NCBI GenBank assembly: GCA_020205615.1
Contig: CM035156.1
Coordinates: 15,837,128-15,901,127 of the forward strand
Reading direction: 5' to 3'
DNA from: Panax quinquefolius
Lineage: Eukaryota; Streptophyta; Magnoliopsida; Apiales; Araliaceae
Length of the DNA stretch: 64,000 nt
Positions 11,093 through 23,259 of the stretch are shown one piece after another. The translations under genes were made by a program, and so were the position numbers. Position 1 is the first letter of the stretch. Every line of letters starts with the position of its first letter. The notes beneath the pieces were generated by a model. That model made no database searches. It had not been told where the DNA came from and worked only from the letters and a program-made list of their open reading frames with translations.

Positions 11093-11964
11093 GCCGAAAA
11101 GGCTACCATCGAATGGCCAGCGAGTCCACTCGAACCTCCTAACACCGAGGTGACATCTGCCTGTGCATGTCAGACTATAGATGAGCTACCGAGGTCCCTC
11201 ATGAATGCTTCAAACATCGATTTCCACGAGCTGGTGTCTGTTAACATGATCCCTAGGCAATGGACCCAGTATGACTACCCCCTAGACAGCAAGAGGTATA
11301 TGAGATAAAATCGAATATAGCATTTTGGTGGCTGATGTGGGATCGAACTATTTAGTGACACAAATACCCATACGAACCCTCCAAGAACATCTGCAGACTT
11401 TGATGGACGGCACCCAAAATTCCTCAATAGTGGGAGATGAGTCCAAAGTAGAATACCCGTCCAAAACAACGCCCACGAATTCGATTCTCGTAGAAAGACT
11501 GCAACAGCTTTTTTTTGGACTCTTCATTCTCCATAACTATCGCTTATTTCTTCATCCCTAAGGACACGGCTTACATAGCAAATCGGTCTTGCTTACTACC
11601 CCCAACTTCTCGCACCAAAACTGCTCCTACTGTCAACGAACTAGCTGCCAGATACAAATAATATATCTCAGCAGGAGCGGTCTTCACCAACAAAGGCACC
11701 GAATAAAGATAGGTCGTTTATTCCCTGGAAGGCGTCTTCACAGCCCGAAGTCCACTGGAACGTCTTAGCATTCTTTGACCCTTTCCACGTACCAAAGATT
11801 GACAAACATCTTTCTGCCGATTTGAACATAAACCTTCTCAAAGTCTCTTCTGAATAGTCTTGTCTTTTCCATTCGACCCTGCAGCTTTAGACGGGCATCT
11901 CCGAAGACGAGTATCCACAGGGCGGTGTGCCCTCATTGGATTCTCAGGAGTGCGGCTTCTGGGT
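11093..11964. other. Internal region of the minus-strand element, no recognisable domain
   Basis: Within the element. A plus-strand frame runs from about 11100 to 11308 after the repeat and may be the tail of the antisense ORF. The rest shows no gag, protease, reverse transcriptase or integrase motifs in any frame that I can recognise. Confidence 0.5.
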
Positions 11965-12230
11965 TTGCTTCGACTATAATCCCGAAGACCAATAGGGCGG
12001 AATACCCTTCTTCAGTCAATCAGAAAAATGGTTGTTGGGTCTTCATCTACTCTGCTTCGACCATAATCCCGAAGACCAATAGGCGTAATACCCTTCTTCA
12101 ATCCAATCGAAAAATGGTCATTGGGTCTTCATCTACTCTGCTTCGACCATAATCCCGAAGACCAATAGGGCAGAATACCCTTCTTCAGTCAATCAGGAAA
12201 ATAGCTGTTGGGTCTGCTTCGATCCCGAGG
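11965..12230 (+). repeat. Approx. 86-bp tandem repeat, 3 copies
   Basis: Three copies of a unit starting CTTCGACCATAATCCCGAAG, at about 11967, 12055 and 12140, separated by one or two base differences and small indels. The last copy diverges near 12210. It belongs to the internal domain of the retroelement. Confidence 0.85.
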
Positions 12231-12301
12231 ACGGCCTCGAGACATGTCTTTAAAGTGTAGACTTCTTTCTAACTTGATCGGTCTGTCAGTCTGACCACTT
12301 C

Positions 12302-14642
12302 TGTGACGCCCCCAAAATTAGCTATACGTCACCCATCTTGGGTCGCCACTTACATGGTACATAAATTCAAATACAAACTTAATTATACATCTGTCGTGTA
12401 ACATACGACAATACATAAACTGAGAGTTCTAATAGGAATATTGTCATTTAGACAATATCCATACTCAAGGAGTCCTCATTACATTTATTGTCACACTATT
12501 TAACAGAATAGTGAAGACTACTAATGCTATCTTCGGGACCATCACTCTTTTCCCCGACTCGTCCCAGCTATATTCTCATTTCCTGAAGAGAACAGTGAAA
12601 GAAAGGGTGAGCTCAACTAGCCCAGTAAGAAATATTATGACTAAGATAATGCAGAATAAATTATCATTAGCCTTCAATAAAAGTTAAACCGATAAAATAC
12701 AATAGACAACCAGTTTAACTGCAGTGGAATGTGCAATCCATTAAAAGAGTCAAGTAGAAAATAAAGTCTACTATCTTTTAGGTTTTAAAAGGTTTTCATC
12801 AATTTTTATCACTAAGACTCAGTTTAATGAATAAACCACAATATCTAATCATCCACTACCACGGTCAAGGATTTTCATCAAATTATCAATGGTCACGACT
12901 ATACCGAATCACCCCGGTCATAATCATACCAAAACTATTCATCATCGCATTACTGAAGCCACTCGAGGACTTTTGTCACATCATTTATATCAAGCCATGA
13001 TTATACCGAATGAACCCTGGTCATAATCATACTAAGTTCATCTATGCACGTAAGCCAAAGATAACTTTCAACATAATATAAACATGAGGATGATGACAAT
13101 GATATAAGAATTCAATAAAACAAGTTCAAGAATTAATTTCTCAAGGATTTATTAACGTCCCAAATTGTCAACAAGATAATTTGCTTTGTTCAAGAATGAT
13201 CGTAAGAATATTTCCATGAAAAGATCTTTGGATGAAACGCAAATATCAAAAATATTCTACTAATTTCATGGAGTATAAAGTCAAAGTTTTAACCAACCGG
13301 GTATAATAAAGAATGGAATAACAAAAGAAATCATCATGCATGCGGTACTTGATGACAAGGTTATTCCAATAGAATAATAATAATGGAACCAAAGTCGTGA
13401 AATTCACACCGGCATGGATGATCCAATGTAATAATAAATGCCGAATAATAAACAATGGAACCAGTCGTCCTGTAAAACACATGCATGTGATATTCCAAAT
13501 GTAATAATAAAGAATGGAATAATGTAAGAAAATCACCAAGTATAGGGGATTCCATGTATACAAAGTTATTCCAATGTAATAAATAAGAATGGAATAATAT
13601 AAGGATTTCACCAAGTATAGGGTATCGCATATACAAAAGTTTATGTATAGGATATACCACTTTTACAAAGTTATTCCAATGTAATAATAATGAATGGAAT
13701 AATGTAAGTTTTCTTCATGAATAAGAAAGAATAACACCCCTTACGGCACAACAAATAATACCCCTTACCGTAAAAGACAATCGGATATCAAAGTAGTGAA
13801 GTACCGAATACTCTTCTTTCTTTCTCTCTATAGATTTTCTCTCTATATAATTTCTCTCTACTGAGTTTCAAAGTGAATTAAAAAGAAAATAATGAAGGAA
13901 TGAGCTTCTATTTATAGGAAAATAGAATGCATAGTAATTAATCCATGAATGGTCCAGATTGATTTACTTTAATCGACGGTCCATATTTTAAAGCAAAATC
14001 TTTTAAATAAAATATCATATATTCTATTTATATAAAAATATTTTACTATGCAAACACTATGCAACACTATGCAAAACACTATATCTTACTATGCATAATA
14101 AAATATAATATATTCTATTTATGTAATAACTTTAATAAAAGTATTACATTTTATATGAAAAGATGTTTACATTTTATTACGTTAATAATACGAATAAAAC
14201 AAAACGTCATTATCGCTATAATAATTCATATTATTAATCGACAATAATGGAATCAAACCGAGTGACTTCTACATATAAGCATCAATAATCAATACCGTGT
14301 CTTACTATGCAACCACACGACATCGCGTACTTTTACTACCGAGTAGTTCAACAAAGATTAACCAGAAAAACTTCCGCCGTTATTTCAATAAAATATTTTT
14401 GTCGTTTCTCGATCCGATAATAATTACATTGTGGGTCCACCAATGATTGAGTAGTTGTCACGAATATTCCCTCGCTAAACCGAATATTCCCAGACCAATC
14501 GAATATAATATAACCACTTGCATACTTTGCAAAATTTATAAATACTACCCACAACTATAATATTATCTCAAATTCACACCATAATATTAAAAATTATTTC
14601 GACAAAATTTAAATCTTTATTGATAAAATCTGGGGTCTCACA
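12302..14642 (-). mobile_element. Nested solo LTR, 2.34 kb
   Basis: On the minus strand it starts TGTGAGACCCCAG and ends GGGGGCGTCACA. It is flanked by identical ACTTC target duplications (12297-12301, 14643-14647), with no PBS, coding DNA or second LTR. This is the signature of LTR-LTR recombination after insertion. A second solo copy lies at 59492-61754. It is younger than the host element at 9218-15628. It shares its GGGGGCGTCACA end and a CACCC-rich U5-like region with the LTRs at 23854-26458, so the families are related. Confidence 0.9.
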
Positions 14643-14647
14643 ACTTC

Positions 14648-14964
14648 GGTATAGGTTTCTAAACAGTATGCCTTCTACTCTTTTCCGACCATGATCAGGT
14701 CTTCTCTCGGCAGCAAAAATCAATCTTCTTCTAGCATCACCTTGGGCTCTCGAACGAGAACCCTCAGAAACCTGCTTGGAAGCAGTACCAGCATAAGCAC
14801 TCTTTGAAGGACCCAATCAATCCTTGACAGATATTCATTGTGTAGACGAAGTCATAGCCATCAGCTATCCTTTAGAAGTAACTGTTCTACTCTTCTTCAC
14901 TATGGATTCCGACGTAGAGCAGCTACAATTTGTGATTGAAAACTTCAAGAACACTAGAACACAG
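14648..14964 (-). other. 5' internal region (leader and possible gag start) of the minus-strand element
   Basis: The internal DNA resumes after the solo LTR. On the minus strand a frame from 14816 encodes a basic, Arg-rich peptide (MGPSKSAYAGTASKQ...) in the place expected for the start of gag, and it is cut off by the solo LTR. Too short to assign to a gag family. Confidence 0.35.
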
Positions 14965-14982
14965 CCCTCCTTCTAGCGCCAA
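14965..14982 (-). other. Primer binding site
   Basis: On the minus strand the 5' LTR end GTTAACA is followed by TTGGCGCTAGAAGGAGGG. A TGGCGC start next to the LTR is common among Ty3/gypsy elements primed by non-initiator tRNAs. The exact tRNA is not assigned. Confidence 0.7.
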
Positions 14983-15623
14983 TGTTAACGCCAAGATCTA
15001 CTCCGACGTCCCAATCACGTAAAACGCCCTGATCCTGCACAGTAAACACGATAAACACCACAAGCTTGACGGCCGGACTGCCGGGGGATAGCTCAGGCGT
15101 GAGAGTCAGTATACGTGTTCCCAAGGTTAACAAATGGAGGATGTAATGTCTAGTGTATTGAGAGAGATAATAATCCTCAGTGGTGTGTATATGTGAAATA
15201 TGAATATGAACGTACATGTTTGTGAAGACTTAATTGATAGGTTATACTCTCGCTCGCTTACATGTACTGCCTCACTACCTCCTCGACACGACCTCCCGTG
15301 ATCGATGGTTCTCCGCCGTGTAAGTGTCTACAGTTCACCCACTACTTAACCTCTCATTTTTCACGGCCACAAATCCGGGATCCCATCCACATTAATGCAT
15401 GGCGATAATAGCGATCAACCATCATGCTTTTTCATCATTACAAGTCAAAGTAATAGATATTAAAATATATGATGGGCCAATCCACTGACCCGATCCGATC
15501 TTGTAAGGACTTAACAGAAATAAGGTAGTGACTAAGCCTAATAATATCAACACCCTATAGTGAAGATCCAGTAGACTAACTGAATAAGTAGGGGCCCAAT
15601 GAGAGAAATATCACGACCCAACA
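14983..15623 (-). repeat. 5' LTR of the minus-strand element, 641 bp
   Basis: Partner of 9223-9867, followed by the GTACG target duplication. It retains more C and G in the region where the other LTR has T and A, as expected if one copy has lost more methylated cytosines. Confidence 0.9.
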
Positions 15624-15628
15624 GTACG

Positions 15629-15748
15629 TAAAAATAAATCAAAATAAAAAATACTCCTTCATAATACACTTCTAGCTAGCATTTCCCTATTGGAATTTTT
15701 TCTGGATAAAACAACATCATCTCTAGCTTTAATAATTATTTACTGATT

Positions 15749-15786
<38 letters not shown>

Positions 15787-16735
15787 CACATTGACGACCA
15801 TACTTAGAATTCTTCAGGTTAGTTTACTCTCTCTAGCTCTCTCTCTCATAAAAAAGTCTCATTTGATTGTTTTAAAGTATGAAGTTTTAAAATTAATTTA
15901 ATTTTAGTAGTTAATAGGATGAATTACAATTTACATAAAAATTAATCATGTATTACCAAATATATACAAACTTATAATAATATTAAAAATTTAAATAAAT
16001 TTACATCATAATTTTAAAATTTACAATTTTGTGTGGATTGTGTTTTGTTGAAAGTTGTGTACATGTACGTAATTGTCATTGATTATGATACTCGCCTGCA
16101 TGCGACAGGTTAGATACAATAACGCATACCAGCATCAGAATTAACAAGATGTAGGAAAATGAGTAGAAATTAATTAAGGAGTAGCAATTAAAAGGAAAAC
16201 CTGATATATAATTAATCTCAGTAGGAATTAGGAAAGGTTAGGATAGTACTATATATATATACAGCTGCTTATGTAGTATTTTTTCAAGGAGAATCCATAG
16301 CCATAGGTGCATGGAGAATCCATAGATAGGTATTCCTGTATTTTTAAAATTTATAATTAATACATACATGTATAAAAGATGATATGCTTAATGTATAAGT
16401 ACGTACGTACGAGCCTATCCCACCAATGTAGTAGTATTAGAAAATAGAAATGAAGTTGTGAGTCGATGAGAATGTGAACCTGATCCATGGATGTGTGGGA
16501 CTCCCAATAAGCAAGTAATATTGTGATTAGCAGCATGTAGGTAGTAGGTATGTACCCTTTTCCTTTTCCTTTGCCTTTGACTTTGACTTGGGCCCTTGGC
16601 CTTCTGTGTCTGTCATTCTCGAGCCTTGTGTTTGTTCCTGCCAAGTCTGACTACTCTCCAGTCTTTTTTTTTCACTTAGCTACCCAACCTAGCTACATTA
16701 TACTACTAATCTACTACTAATATGGACTACTACTA
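15629..16735. other. Intergenic, no gene recognised
   Basis: AT-rich with a TA tract at 15751-15784 and short repeats such as a doubled GGAGAATCCATAG near 16290-16325. Small frames here lack family motifs. Confidence 0.5.
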
Positions 16736-18160
16736 TCTATAATATTAAGAGAATAGAGAAAATAGATAAACGTCCCATCCAAATTTACGTCATCAACTCT
16801 CTCTCTCTGTTCTTATTTAAATTTAAGCTTCACGTCATCTGAGCTTCCTCCTTATTCAAATTTCAAACCTTCTTTCTCTATTCTTACACTCACAGCTCTC
16901 ATACCTCTCAATTCCCCTAATCTCTTATCTCTCGTACCCAGCCCTAATTGGGTTCACTTGAAAAACGCAGAAACAGAAGAAGTCGAAGATCTAAGACCTT
17001 CTCCTCTTCCTCGGCACCTTAGGTCGTGCCGATCGACTTCCTACATTACTGCTTCGCTGTCCTTATCTTGGTTACTGCTTCGCTGTCCTTCGTTACTGCT
17101 CTTCTTTTGCTGGTAAATCTTCTCTCCCTTCTTCATCTATTGTTTGTTATTACTTGATTTGTTCTTATTAATCCTTATAAATCGATTGTTCATTATTGCT
17201 TTGTTGGTATTTCTTTTTCAAACCCCTTTTGGTGATTTAGAAATATTAAACCCCTTTTGGTGGTTACTGTGAATTCTTGGTGATTTCATCTATTGGTGAT
17301 TATTGTAAATTTTTGGTGATTTCAAGCCCCTTTTTCTAATCTCCTTCACTGCCTTTGGTGATTTTTTGTTGGCATCCCAAAATATGTTGTTATTAGACTT
17401 GGGGAAAATGCAGTGTCTTCTACTTAATATAGTTGCATAAGTTATTTTGGAAAGAAGTACTATGTTATTTTTGTGTTCTACTGCTCTTGTGTTTGGAATG
17501 TCTCAGAGTTGCAACTTTTTCCAGTTATATGTATGCTAATTATTGTGAATTTTTTTGGGTTTCCTGTTTATATAATTGTTTAAATACTTTAGTTTACTTA
17601 GATTAAAGTTAAGAGTTTGATGGAATTTGAGTGTATTAGTTGAAAAATTAGGAATTTACTATAACCAGGTCACTCATTCATTCAACTTTTTGATTCATCT
17701 ATTTCTTTTTTCTCATCTGAACTAATGTTCTAATACTTTAATCAAGGTTTATATACTCTGTCATCATATTTTCTTTGTTTATATTCTTGTTTAAATGATT
17801 ATGGAGGGTTGTTTTGTGTATTTAATATTTTAATTGATGTGTGTTTGCAGTTTTTGCTCAACACAAATTTTTATTACTGTACGTAATTATTACATTGGTT
17901 CATGCTGAAGAGAAATATGTTGCAGTTTTTGCTCAACACAAATTTTTATTATTGTATGTTTGATTATGGGACTTAATTTGGTCATTATGTGAAAATTTTG
18001 AGAAATTCCATGTATTTCTTGATAGTTCCACTTGTTGTAGATTAATTAGCAGCTGCATTAAAGCTAGATTAATTGTTGCTTTAGCATTTGAAAAGGCTAT
18101 GAAAGGCCATAACAAGCTTCATATGTATAGTACAACCATTGTGATGTACGAAAATATGAA
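16736..18160 (+). other. Leader-like and intron-like DNA before the PPR pseudogene, possible Helitron 5' end
   Basis: Starts with A|TCTATAATATTAAGAG, the TC-start and AT-rich form seen at many plant Helitron 5' ends. A CT-rich, leader-like stretch follows (16795-17110), then GCTG|GTAAATCT (a donor-like site) and about 1 kb of T-rich intron-like DNA with TTTTTGCTCAACACAAATTT repeated at 17850-17870 and 17926-17946. No matching CTRR end with a hairpin was located, so the Helitron call is inference. Confidence 0.3.
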
Positions 18161-18166
18161 ATCTGT

Positions 18167-19283
18167 TTGCATTGTTTTGGACCCCGGATGGAATCATATC
18201 TGAAAACTGGTCAAAATGAGAAAGTTATCACATTATTTAAAGAATTTGAGACGAGAGTAGATTGGACACCATTTTTGCCTCGAATTTATCAAATTTTATG
18301 TGAGTCACTAGGCAATCCGGGCGACCTTTTGAAGCTCGAGTTCTTTAGAGACATGAATAAGAAGGGTTTTGCTGGGGATCCTTCATTTTACTCTTCATTG
18401 ATTTGTTCATTTACAAATATTCGACAAGTAAAAATGGCTGAGGAGCTTCTGGAAGAAGCTGAGAGCAAGAAAATGTTGACAGATCCAGCCACGTATCTGA
18501 AGCTCACTATAATGTATGTTGAGCTAAGAATGATGGAAAAGACCCTGGATGTTACTGCAGTGATGAAACGGATGAATGTTAGAGTTTTTGATTGCATTTT
18601 TTGCGCGGTTGTGAATGGATTCTCTAAGAAGAGAGGGCTAACAGCTGCAGTTAAGGTATATGAAGAGCTTATTGTGGAGGGATGTGAACAGGGGCAAGTG
18701 ACATATGCTTTAATTCTAAATGTTTATTTTAGACTTTGATTATATTCAAAAGCAGAGGAGGTGTTTTCCATACATAAATGTGTGGTGGCCTATTCGAGCA
18801 TGGTTGCGATGTATGAAAAAACAGGCAGACTTAGAGATGCAATGAGGCTTGTTGCTAGGATGAAAGAGAGAGGCTGCAAACTGAATGTGTGGATATACAA
18901 TTCTCACTTGGATATGCATGGAAAAGTCTTGAATTTGAGACAAGTGGAAAAAATATGGAAGGAGATGAAGCGAATGAAGGTTTTGCCAGACAAGGTTAGT
19001 TATACTAGTATTATAAACGCTTATAATAAGGCAAAAGAGTTGGAAATGTGTGTGAAATATTTCTATGAGTACAGGCTTAATAGGGCAATGGCAGGAATTA
19101 TGGTTAATTGGTGTGTTCTCAAAGACAAATAGAGTAGATGAGTTGGTTAAGCTTCTGCAGGATTTGAATGCAGAAAGGACTCAATTAGATGGGAGGCTTT
19201 ATAGGTCATCTTTGAATGCTTTGAGGGATGCTGGACTGCAAGTTCAAGCAAAATGGTTTCAGCAGAGCTTTGACACAATTTAA
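18167..19283 (+). pseudogene. Pentatricopeptide-repeat (PPR) protein pseudogene
   Basis: PPR proteins bind organellar RNA through helical 35-residue repeats. The frame from 18167 reads repeat-like units (for example KVITLFKEFETRVDW, DPSFYSSLICSF, VYEELIVEGCEQGQVTYALILNVYF), stops at TGA 18737-18739, then continues in the same phase (LYSKAEEVFS...KCVVAYSSMVAMYEKTGRLRDAM) to about 19100. A shift of frame near 19105-19115 is needed to reach VFSKTNRVDELVKLL...VQAKWFQQSF ending at 19283. No start codon with an organelle transit peptide is evident upstream. I read it as a 5'-truncated pseudogene. About 122 bp of it, including the stop, recurs inverted at 55362-55483. Confidence 0.8.
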
Positions 19284-21331
19284 ATTCTAACTGATAGCAA
19301 AGGTGATGATAGTTGGAAATGTGTTTGAATTGGGGCTTAGCCCGGAGATTTCAAGATTCGGTCATGCTCAAAAAGTTTTGTCCAAGATTTTCTACAACTG
19401 TATGCATGTATCAAATACATTTCATTAGGAGTTGAAACAGAGTGAAGGAACATTTTTTATTTTTATTTTTTTGTCTTCCATTGATAAAAGTTGAAGAAAT
19501 ATAATATAATTTCAATATAAAAGTTGGAAACAAAATTTCTTTTCAATAATATACATGCATACCCAACTCAAATTATTGATACAATTAATAAATATAAATG
19601 AAACTAGGAGAGGATTAATTAGCTTGGCGATTATTAACACATTTTACCCTTCATGAAAACTGAATAAACTCAAGTCTACGTGTATGTCAAGCATAACTTT
19701 CAGGAATAGGGCATGCATGCATAATCTTACTTTCAGTTTGGTTTCTTACAAAATGTATAAAATTCTAGAAGAAACAAGAACCCATTGTTTGAGGGTTTAG
19801 CTTTATTGGGTTTATGGGGTACTTGATTTGGTTTTTCTTTTTTTAGAGTTCCTTTTGATTGGTTTGATGTTTACAATTATGTTTCTTGGTTAAACTGATC
19901 AACATTTCGTCTTGGGCTTCCCTTTGTGCGGAGTTATCTTGGGCAGACTGACTCTATTGATTACACTTCCGCGGTTCAGAAATGATAATTAATTTTATCA
20001 ATATATATTGTCACCAAGCTAATTTCTTATTGGTTGTCATAGGATGTTTATTGATCTGTGCAAGAGACTGAAGATCATGAAGGGTTTTGATGTTATTGGA
20101 TTAGGTATGTATTATTTGTTAATTTATTCACCATTTATACAAAAATCTCTACATGAAGACTAGGGTAAATGTTTCCACATGCTTGTACTTATATTCTACC
20201 TGGTCATATCTTGGAGACCACCATAGACCTCTAAATATTGGCATCAGTGCAGAGTGAGATAAGCTAATTAATGAACCAATTAAATATCAAAGCATTATAC
20301 ATTGTCTTTATCTGAGTGTTTCAATTTTATGTTGTATAAAAGATGGGTTTTATTTACTTATAAAGTGATTCACAAATTCAATCATTCGTTCTTTCTCTAT
20401 AGGCAAGTGTTTATTTACTAATCACTTTTCTAAAATGGGAGTCCAGCTCCATTTCTAAAAAAGTCTACAAAAATACATGACAATTTGAAAAGCAGAACAG
20501 AGAAACATAGCCTCTCACATCACTGGGTAAAGATTTTTACTTGAATTGTCATGTATTGAACCCTCTCTATGTATAGATTTTTACTTGAATTGTCAGACAA
20601 TTTAATGCTCAATATTGAACCCTCTCTATCATTTGTTAGTCTTCGAAGTTGCTTATGATTCCTTTCGTTCTAAAGAAAAAGCAAATGCATGAGAAATGTA
20701 TGTTGGGGTTTTAGTTCTTCTAGCATCATAATAAAAATTTTCCAAATGAATGTAAAGGTGAAAAAAATATAATTTTAAAGAGTTTATAGAAAATATTTTA
20801 TTTTTAGCATCATAATAGAAGAGTTTATAGATAATTTGAACATAATAATAGGGAAAGGATTGTAAGGCCAACATTTTTGTTAAGGTTATTAGAACAACAG
20901 AAAACTAATTAGAGTTCAAGCTCTGGCAATCTTCAAATTTATTTTTGGCTTCAACTCTGTTAGAACCTGTAAATGATAAACATAGACATCATAATTTGTA
21001 CATCTTACCCTTAAGAAAACCAAGTATATAACTTATCTTGTAAAGCCAGCTAAACTTAAAGGTTGGTTTCTGAAAGTGAGTTGCGTTGGTTGTGGTGGGG
21101 TAAATGGAGGATTTGTGGGGTAAATTTTATGGACATGTGAGGTTCATTAATTAAAGAACAAATCAATTTGTAGTGTGAACATACATAATAAGATCATCGG
21201 TCTAACATCTAGACATTTGACATAATAATAAACCGTAATTGTAGTAGCCAATGATATTATCCAACAAGTTATGACACAAGTGAGTATGTCGCTTTCTAAA
21301 TTACATATTACGACAAAGAAGAAAAGAGAAT
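19284..21331. other. No intact gene; one orphan exon-like block
   Basis: Mostly AT-rich DNA. At 20043-20104 a block is bounded by GTCATAG| and |GTATGT and reads MFIDLCKRLKIMKGFDVIGL in one frame, which looks like a captured exon. I do not recognise the protein. A near-duplicate of about 30 bp (ttttacttgaattgtca) occurs at 20534 and 20578. Nothing else supportable. Confidence 0.4.
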
Positions 21332-21614
21332 TCATGGGTGCATGGGTGCATTCATAGCAGTAGCAGTAAGCTCCCCTTTCAAGATTCCAACAACAGCTTC
21401 GACAATTTCAATTGCCACTCCTTCCTGCATGGCATAATCAAACAATAATTCTTGACGTCATGAACGATACTACAATATATATTAAGAATGAAAAGTGATG
21501 GGTCATCACAAACCTGAGCTTCCATGGTACTGACACCAAGATGTGGTGTTACAGTTACATTTTCATGTTGTACCAACTTGATATCCTTCGGCGGTGGCTC
21601 TACTGTGAAAACAT
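21332..21614 (-). pseudogene. D-3-phosphoglycerate dehydrogenase gene fragment
   Basis: PGDH catalyses the first step of plastid serine synthesis. On the minus strand, 21614-21514 reads DVFTVEPPPKDIKLVQHENV then TVTPHLGVSTMEAQ, followed by a GT donor. After a 89-bp intron with a CATGCAG acceptor, 21424-21332 reads EGVAIEIVEAVVGILKGELT and then ATAMNAPMHP and a stop. These are adjacent pieces of the nucleotide-binding/catalytic part, ending where the regulatory C-terminal domains should begin. Upstream the frame meets TAA after about two codons. The fragment therefore encodes under 70 residues of a protein of about 600 and cannot be functional. It retains its intron, so it came from DNA, not from a processed mRNA. 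Confidence 0.8.
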
Positions 21615-23124
21615 CAAGTTAGTCAGCTTCAAAGCCCTGCCAATTTTAGTGCAATATAAACTTAATCAGTGTTTCAAAATTCAACTAAATCTAGGTGCAA
21701 TCCCTGATTTTTTTTCTCTTCATTATCCTTATACAGTTACTATGCCTACCTTATCATGCTACTCTTTTCAACCCTAATAAACCCACTTCACAGTATCAAC
21801 CTTCCTTCCAACAACAGTATGTCCTTACAATCCAAAACAAAAAACACAAAAGACAAGTCAAGTTATTTTTAATGGGTTACTTTTACCAATATCAGAGTTC
21901 AGAACAACCACTTTAATCAAAACAGTAAGCAAGTGCTTTTTTTCTATTTAAGTTTCCAATACCCTACCCAACCAACCCCAAATAAAAGTCTTGCCTATAT
22001 GCGTTGAAATTAGTCCCTAACAGTTGTATGTTGTTTTCCATCTCACATACTGCTTTGCCTGCCTTTAGTGATATCAAATTTTGTCACCTATGGTTTGTCT
22101 AGAATTTTTTGTGGAAAGAGTGCTACAGTTTTGATATAGGTTAATAGAGTTTGGGTTCAAAAGAATAAAAAGAAAGAACGCAAAGAGGCTTCATTGAAAA
22201 ACCCAAAGATTGAGAGATTCAAATGAGAAGAAAAATACAAAGACCATTGATTGAGTTAAAAACAATAAAAAGAGAGAAGTAAAGAATGGAAAATGAGCGG
22301 TTGGAAGAAAAAATATTTCTATTTCATTGTAATCCATTGACTGCTTATTGCCAAAGGATCCTTATACCCAGCAATAGTAAATTAATATTCTATTTAATTA
22401 CACTTGCTTAAGAAATGCTTTGAACTTTGAATTAAGTCTATTACTTGACAACTATTTATGTGGAGAAACTTTTAAATTTATTTTTTATTGTTCTTTCCTT
22501 TCTGATGTATCGAATTGAATTCATCCAAATACTGAATTCCTCACTTTCACGTGCCTCCTAATGAGTAATGACTATGACTATTAGTTTGATTTATTAAACT
22601 GAGAATCACATTATTCGTTATGTTATGTTAGGTTGATTGGAGTGAGTTGTATCCAGGGACTTGATTGGCTCCAAATACTTAAGCCTTATCACATAGATTC
22701 CTATATATTTGGCTGTTCTTTTAGTTTTCTTCCAGAAAATCAAATTCGTTGAAATCCTTTTCATGGACATTATTCTTAATGAAAAATGACACCAATTAAA
22801 GAAGTTAAACATAAGATGTCAAGAAAATAAACTCAACCTTTTATTCTGATTCAACTTCCAACAGTTTGAAACCTTAACTATCATCAAAATTGAGGGAATT
22901 CATCTCTTACAGAATAATATATAGTAAAACAAAATAAAAAAAATAAAAAAAAGAGCTAGGCTCGGAAGATTTGGAACAATATTATTGAATGTATTTTTGA
23001 AACTAAGCATAGATTTGATCAATTGTTAAGTTTTTGCCATGATATTCAAGATACGAAATCTGTCTTTGCAGCTTCATTTGCTCATGTTTAACTCATGTTT
23101 AATTTATTAAGTTTGCTCTTACAG
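21615..23124. other. No gene recognised
   Basis: AT-rich DNA between gene fragments. Small frames lack family motifs. A purine-rich stretch at 22930-22960 is simple sequence. Confidence 0.5.
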
Positions 23125-23202
23125 GTTGATCTAAGTGATAGTAACAACATACCTGTCAATGTTTTGTCTGAATGTGCCCTTAATCAATTACATATGGAGA
23201 AG
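23125..23202 (+). other. Orphan exon-like block
   Basis: Bounded by CTCTTACAG| and AAG|GTAACA, 78 nt, reading VDLSDSNNIPVNVLSECALN then QLHMEK with no stop. Good splice-site shape suggests a captured exon. Parent gene not recognised. Confidence 0.35.
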
Positions 23203-23259
23203 GTAACACTACTGGTATTATCAAAAAAATTTATTTTGATATTAGTTTGCATTTTTTTG

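Larger units (their letters stand above)
9218..15628 (-). mobile_element. Minus-strand Ty3/gypsy-like element, non-autonomous, with nested solo LTR
   Basis: LTRs at 9223-9867 and 14983-15623 start TGTTGGGTCG and end GTTAACA on the minus strand, and are flanked by identical GTACG target duplications (9218-9222, 15624-15628). A PBS adjoins the right LTR and a polypurine tract adjoins the left one, fixing the orientation. After removing the nested solo LTR, only about 2.8 kb of internal DNA remains, with no recognisable protease, reverse transcriptase or integrase. It therefore looks non-autonomous. The PBS type and the antisense coiled-coil ORF near the 3' end recall the Tat/Ogre group, but this is inference. 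Confidence 0.85.

Noticed and set aside
13246..13660. Hydrophobic minus-strand frames in the solo LTR (also at 60314-60862)
   Set aside because: They arise from a diverged tandem GGAATAA-rich repeat of the LTR and are not conserved in frame between the two solo copies.
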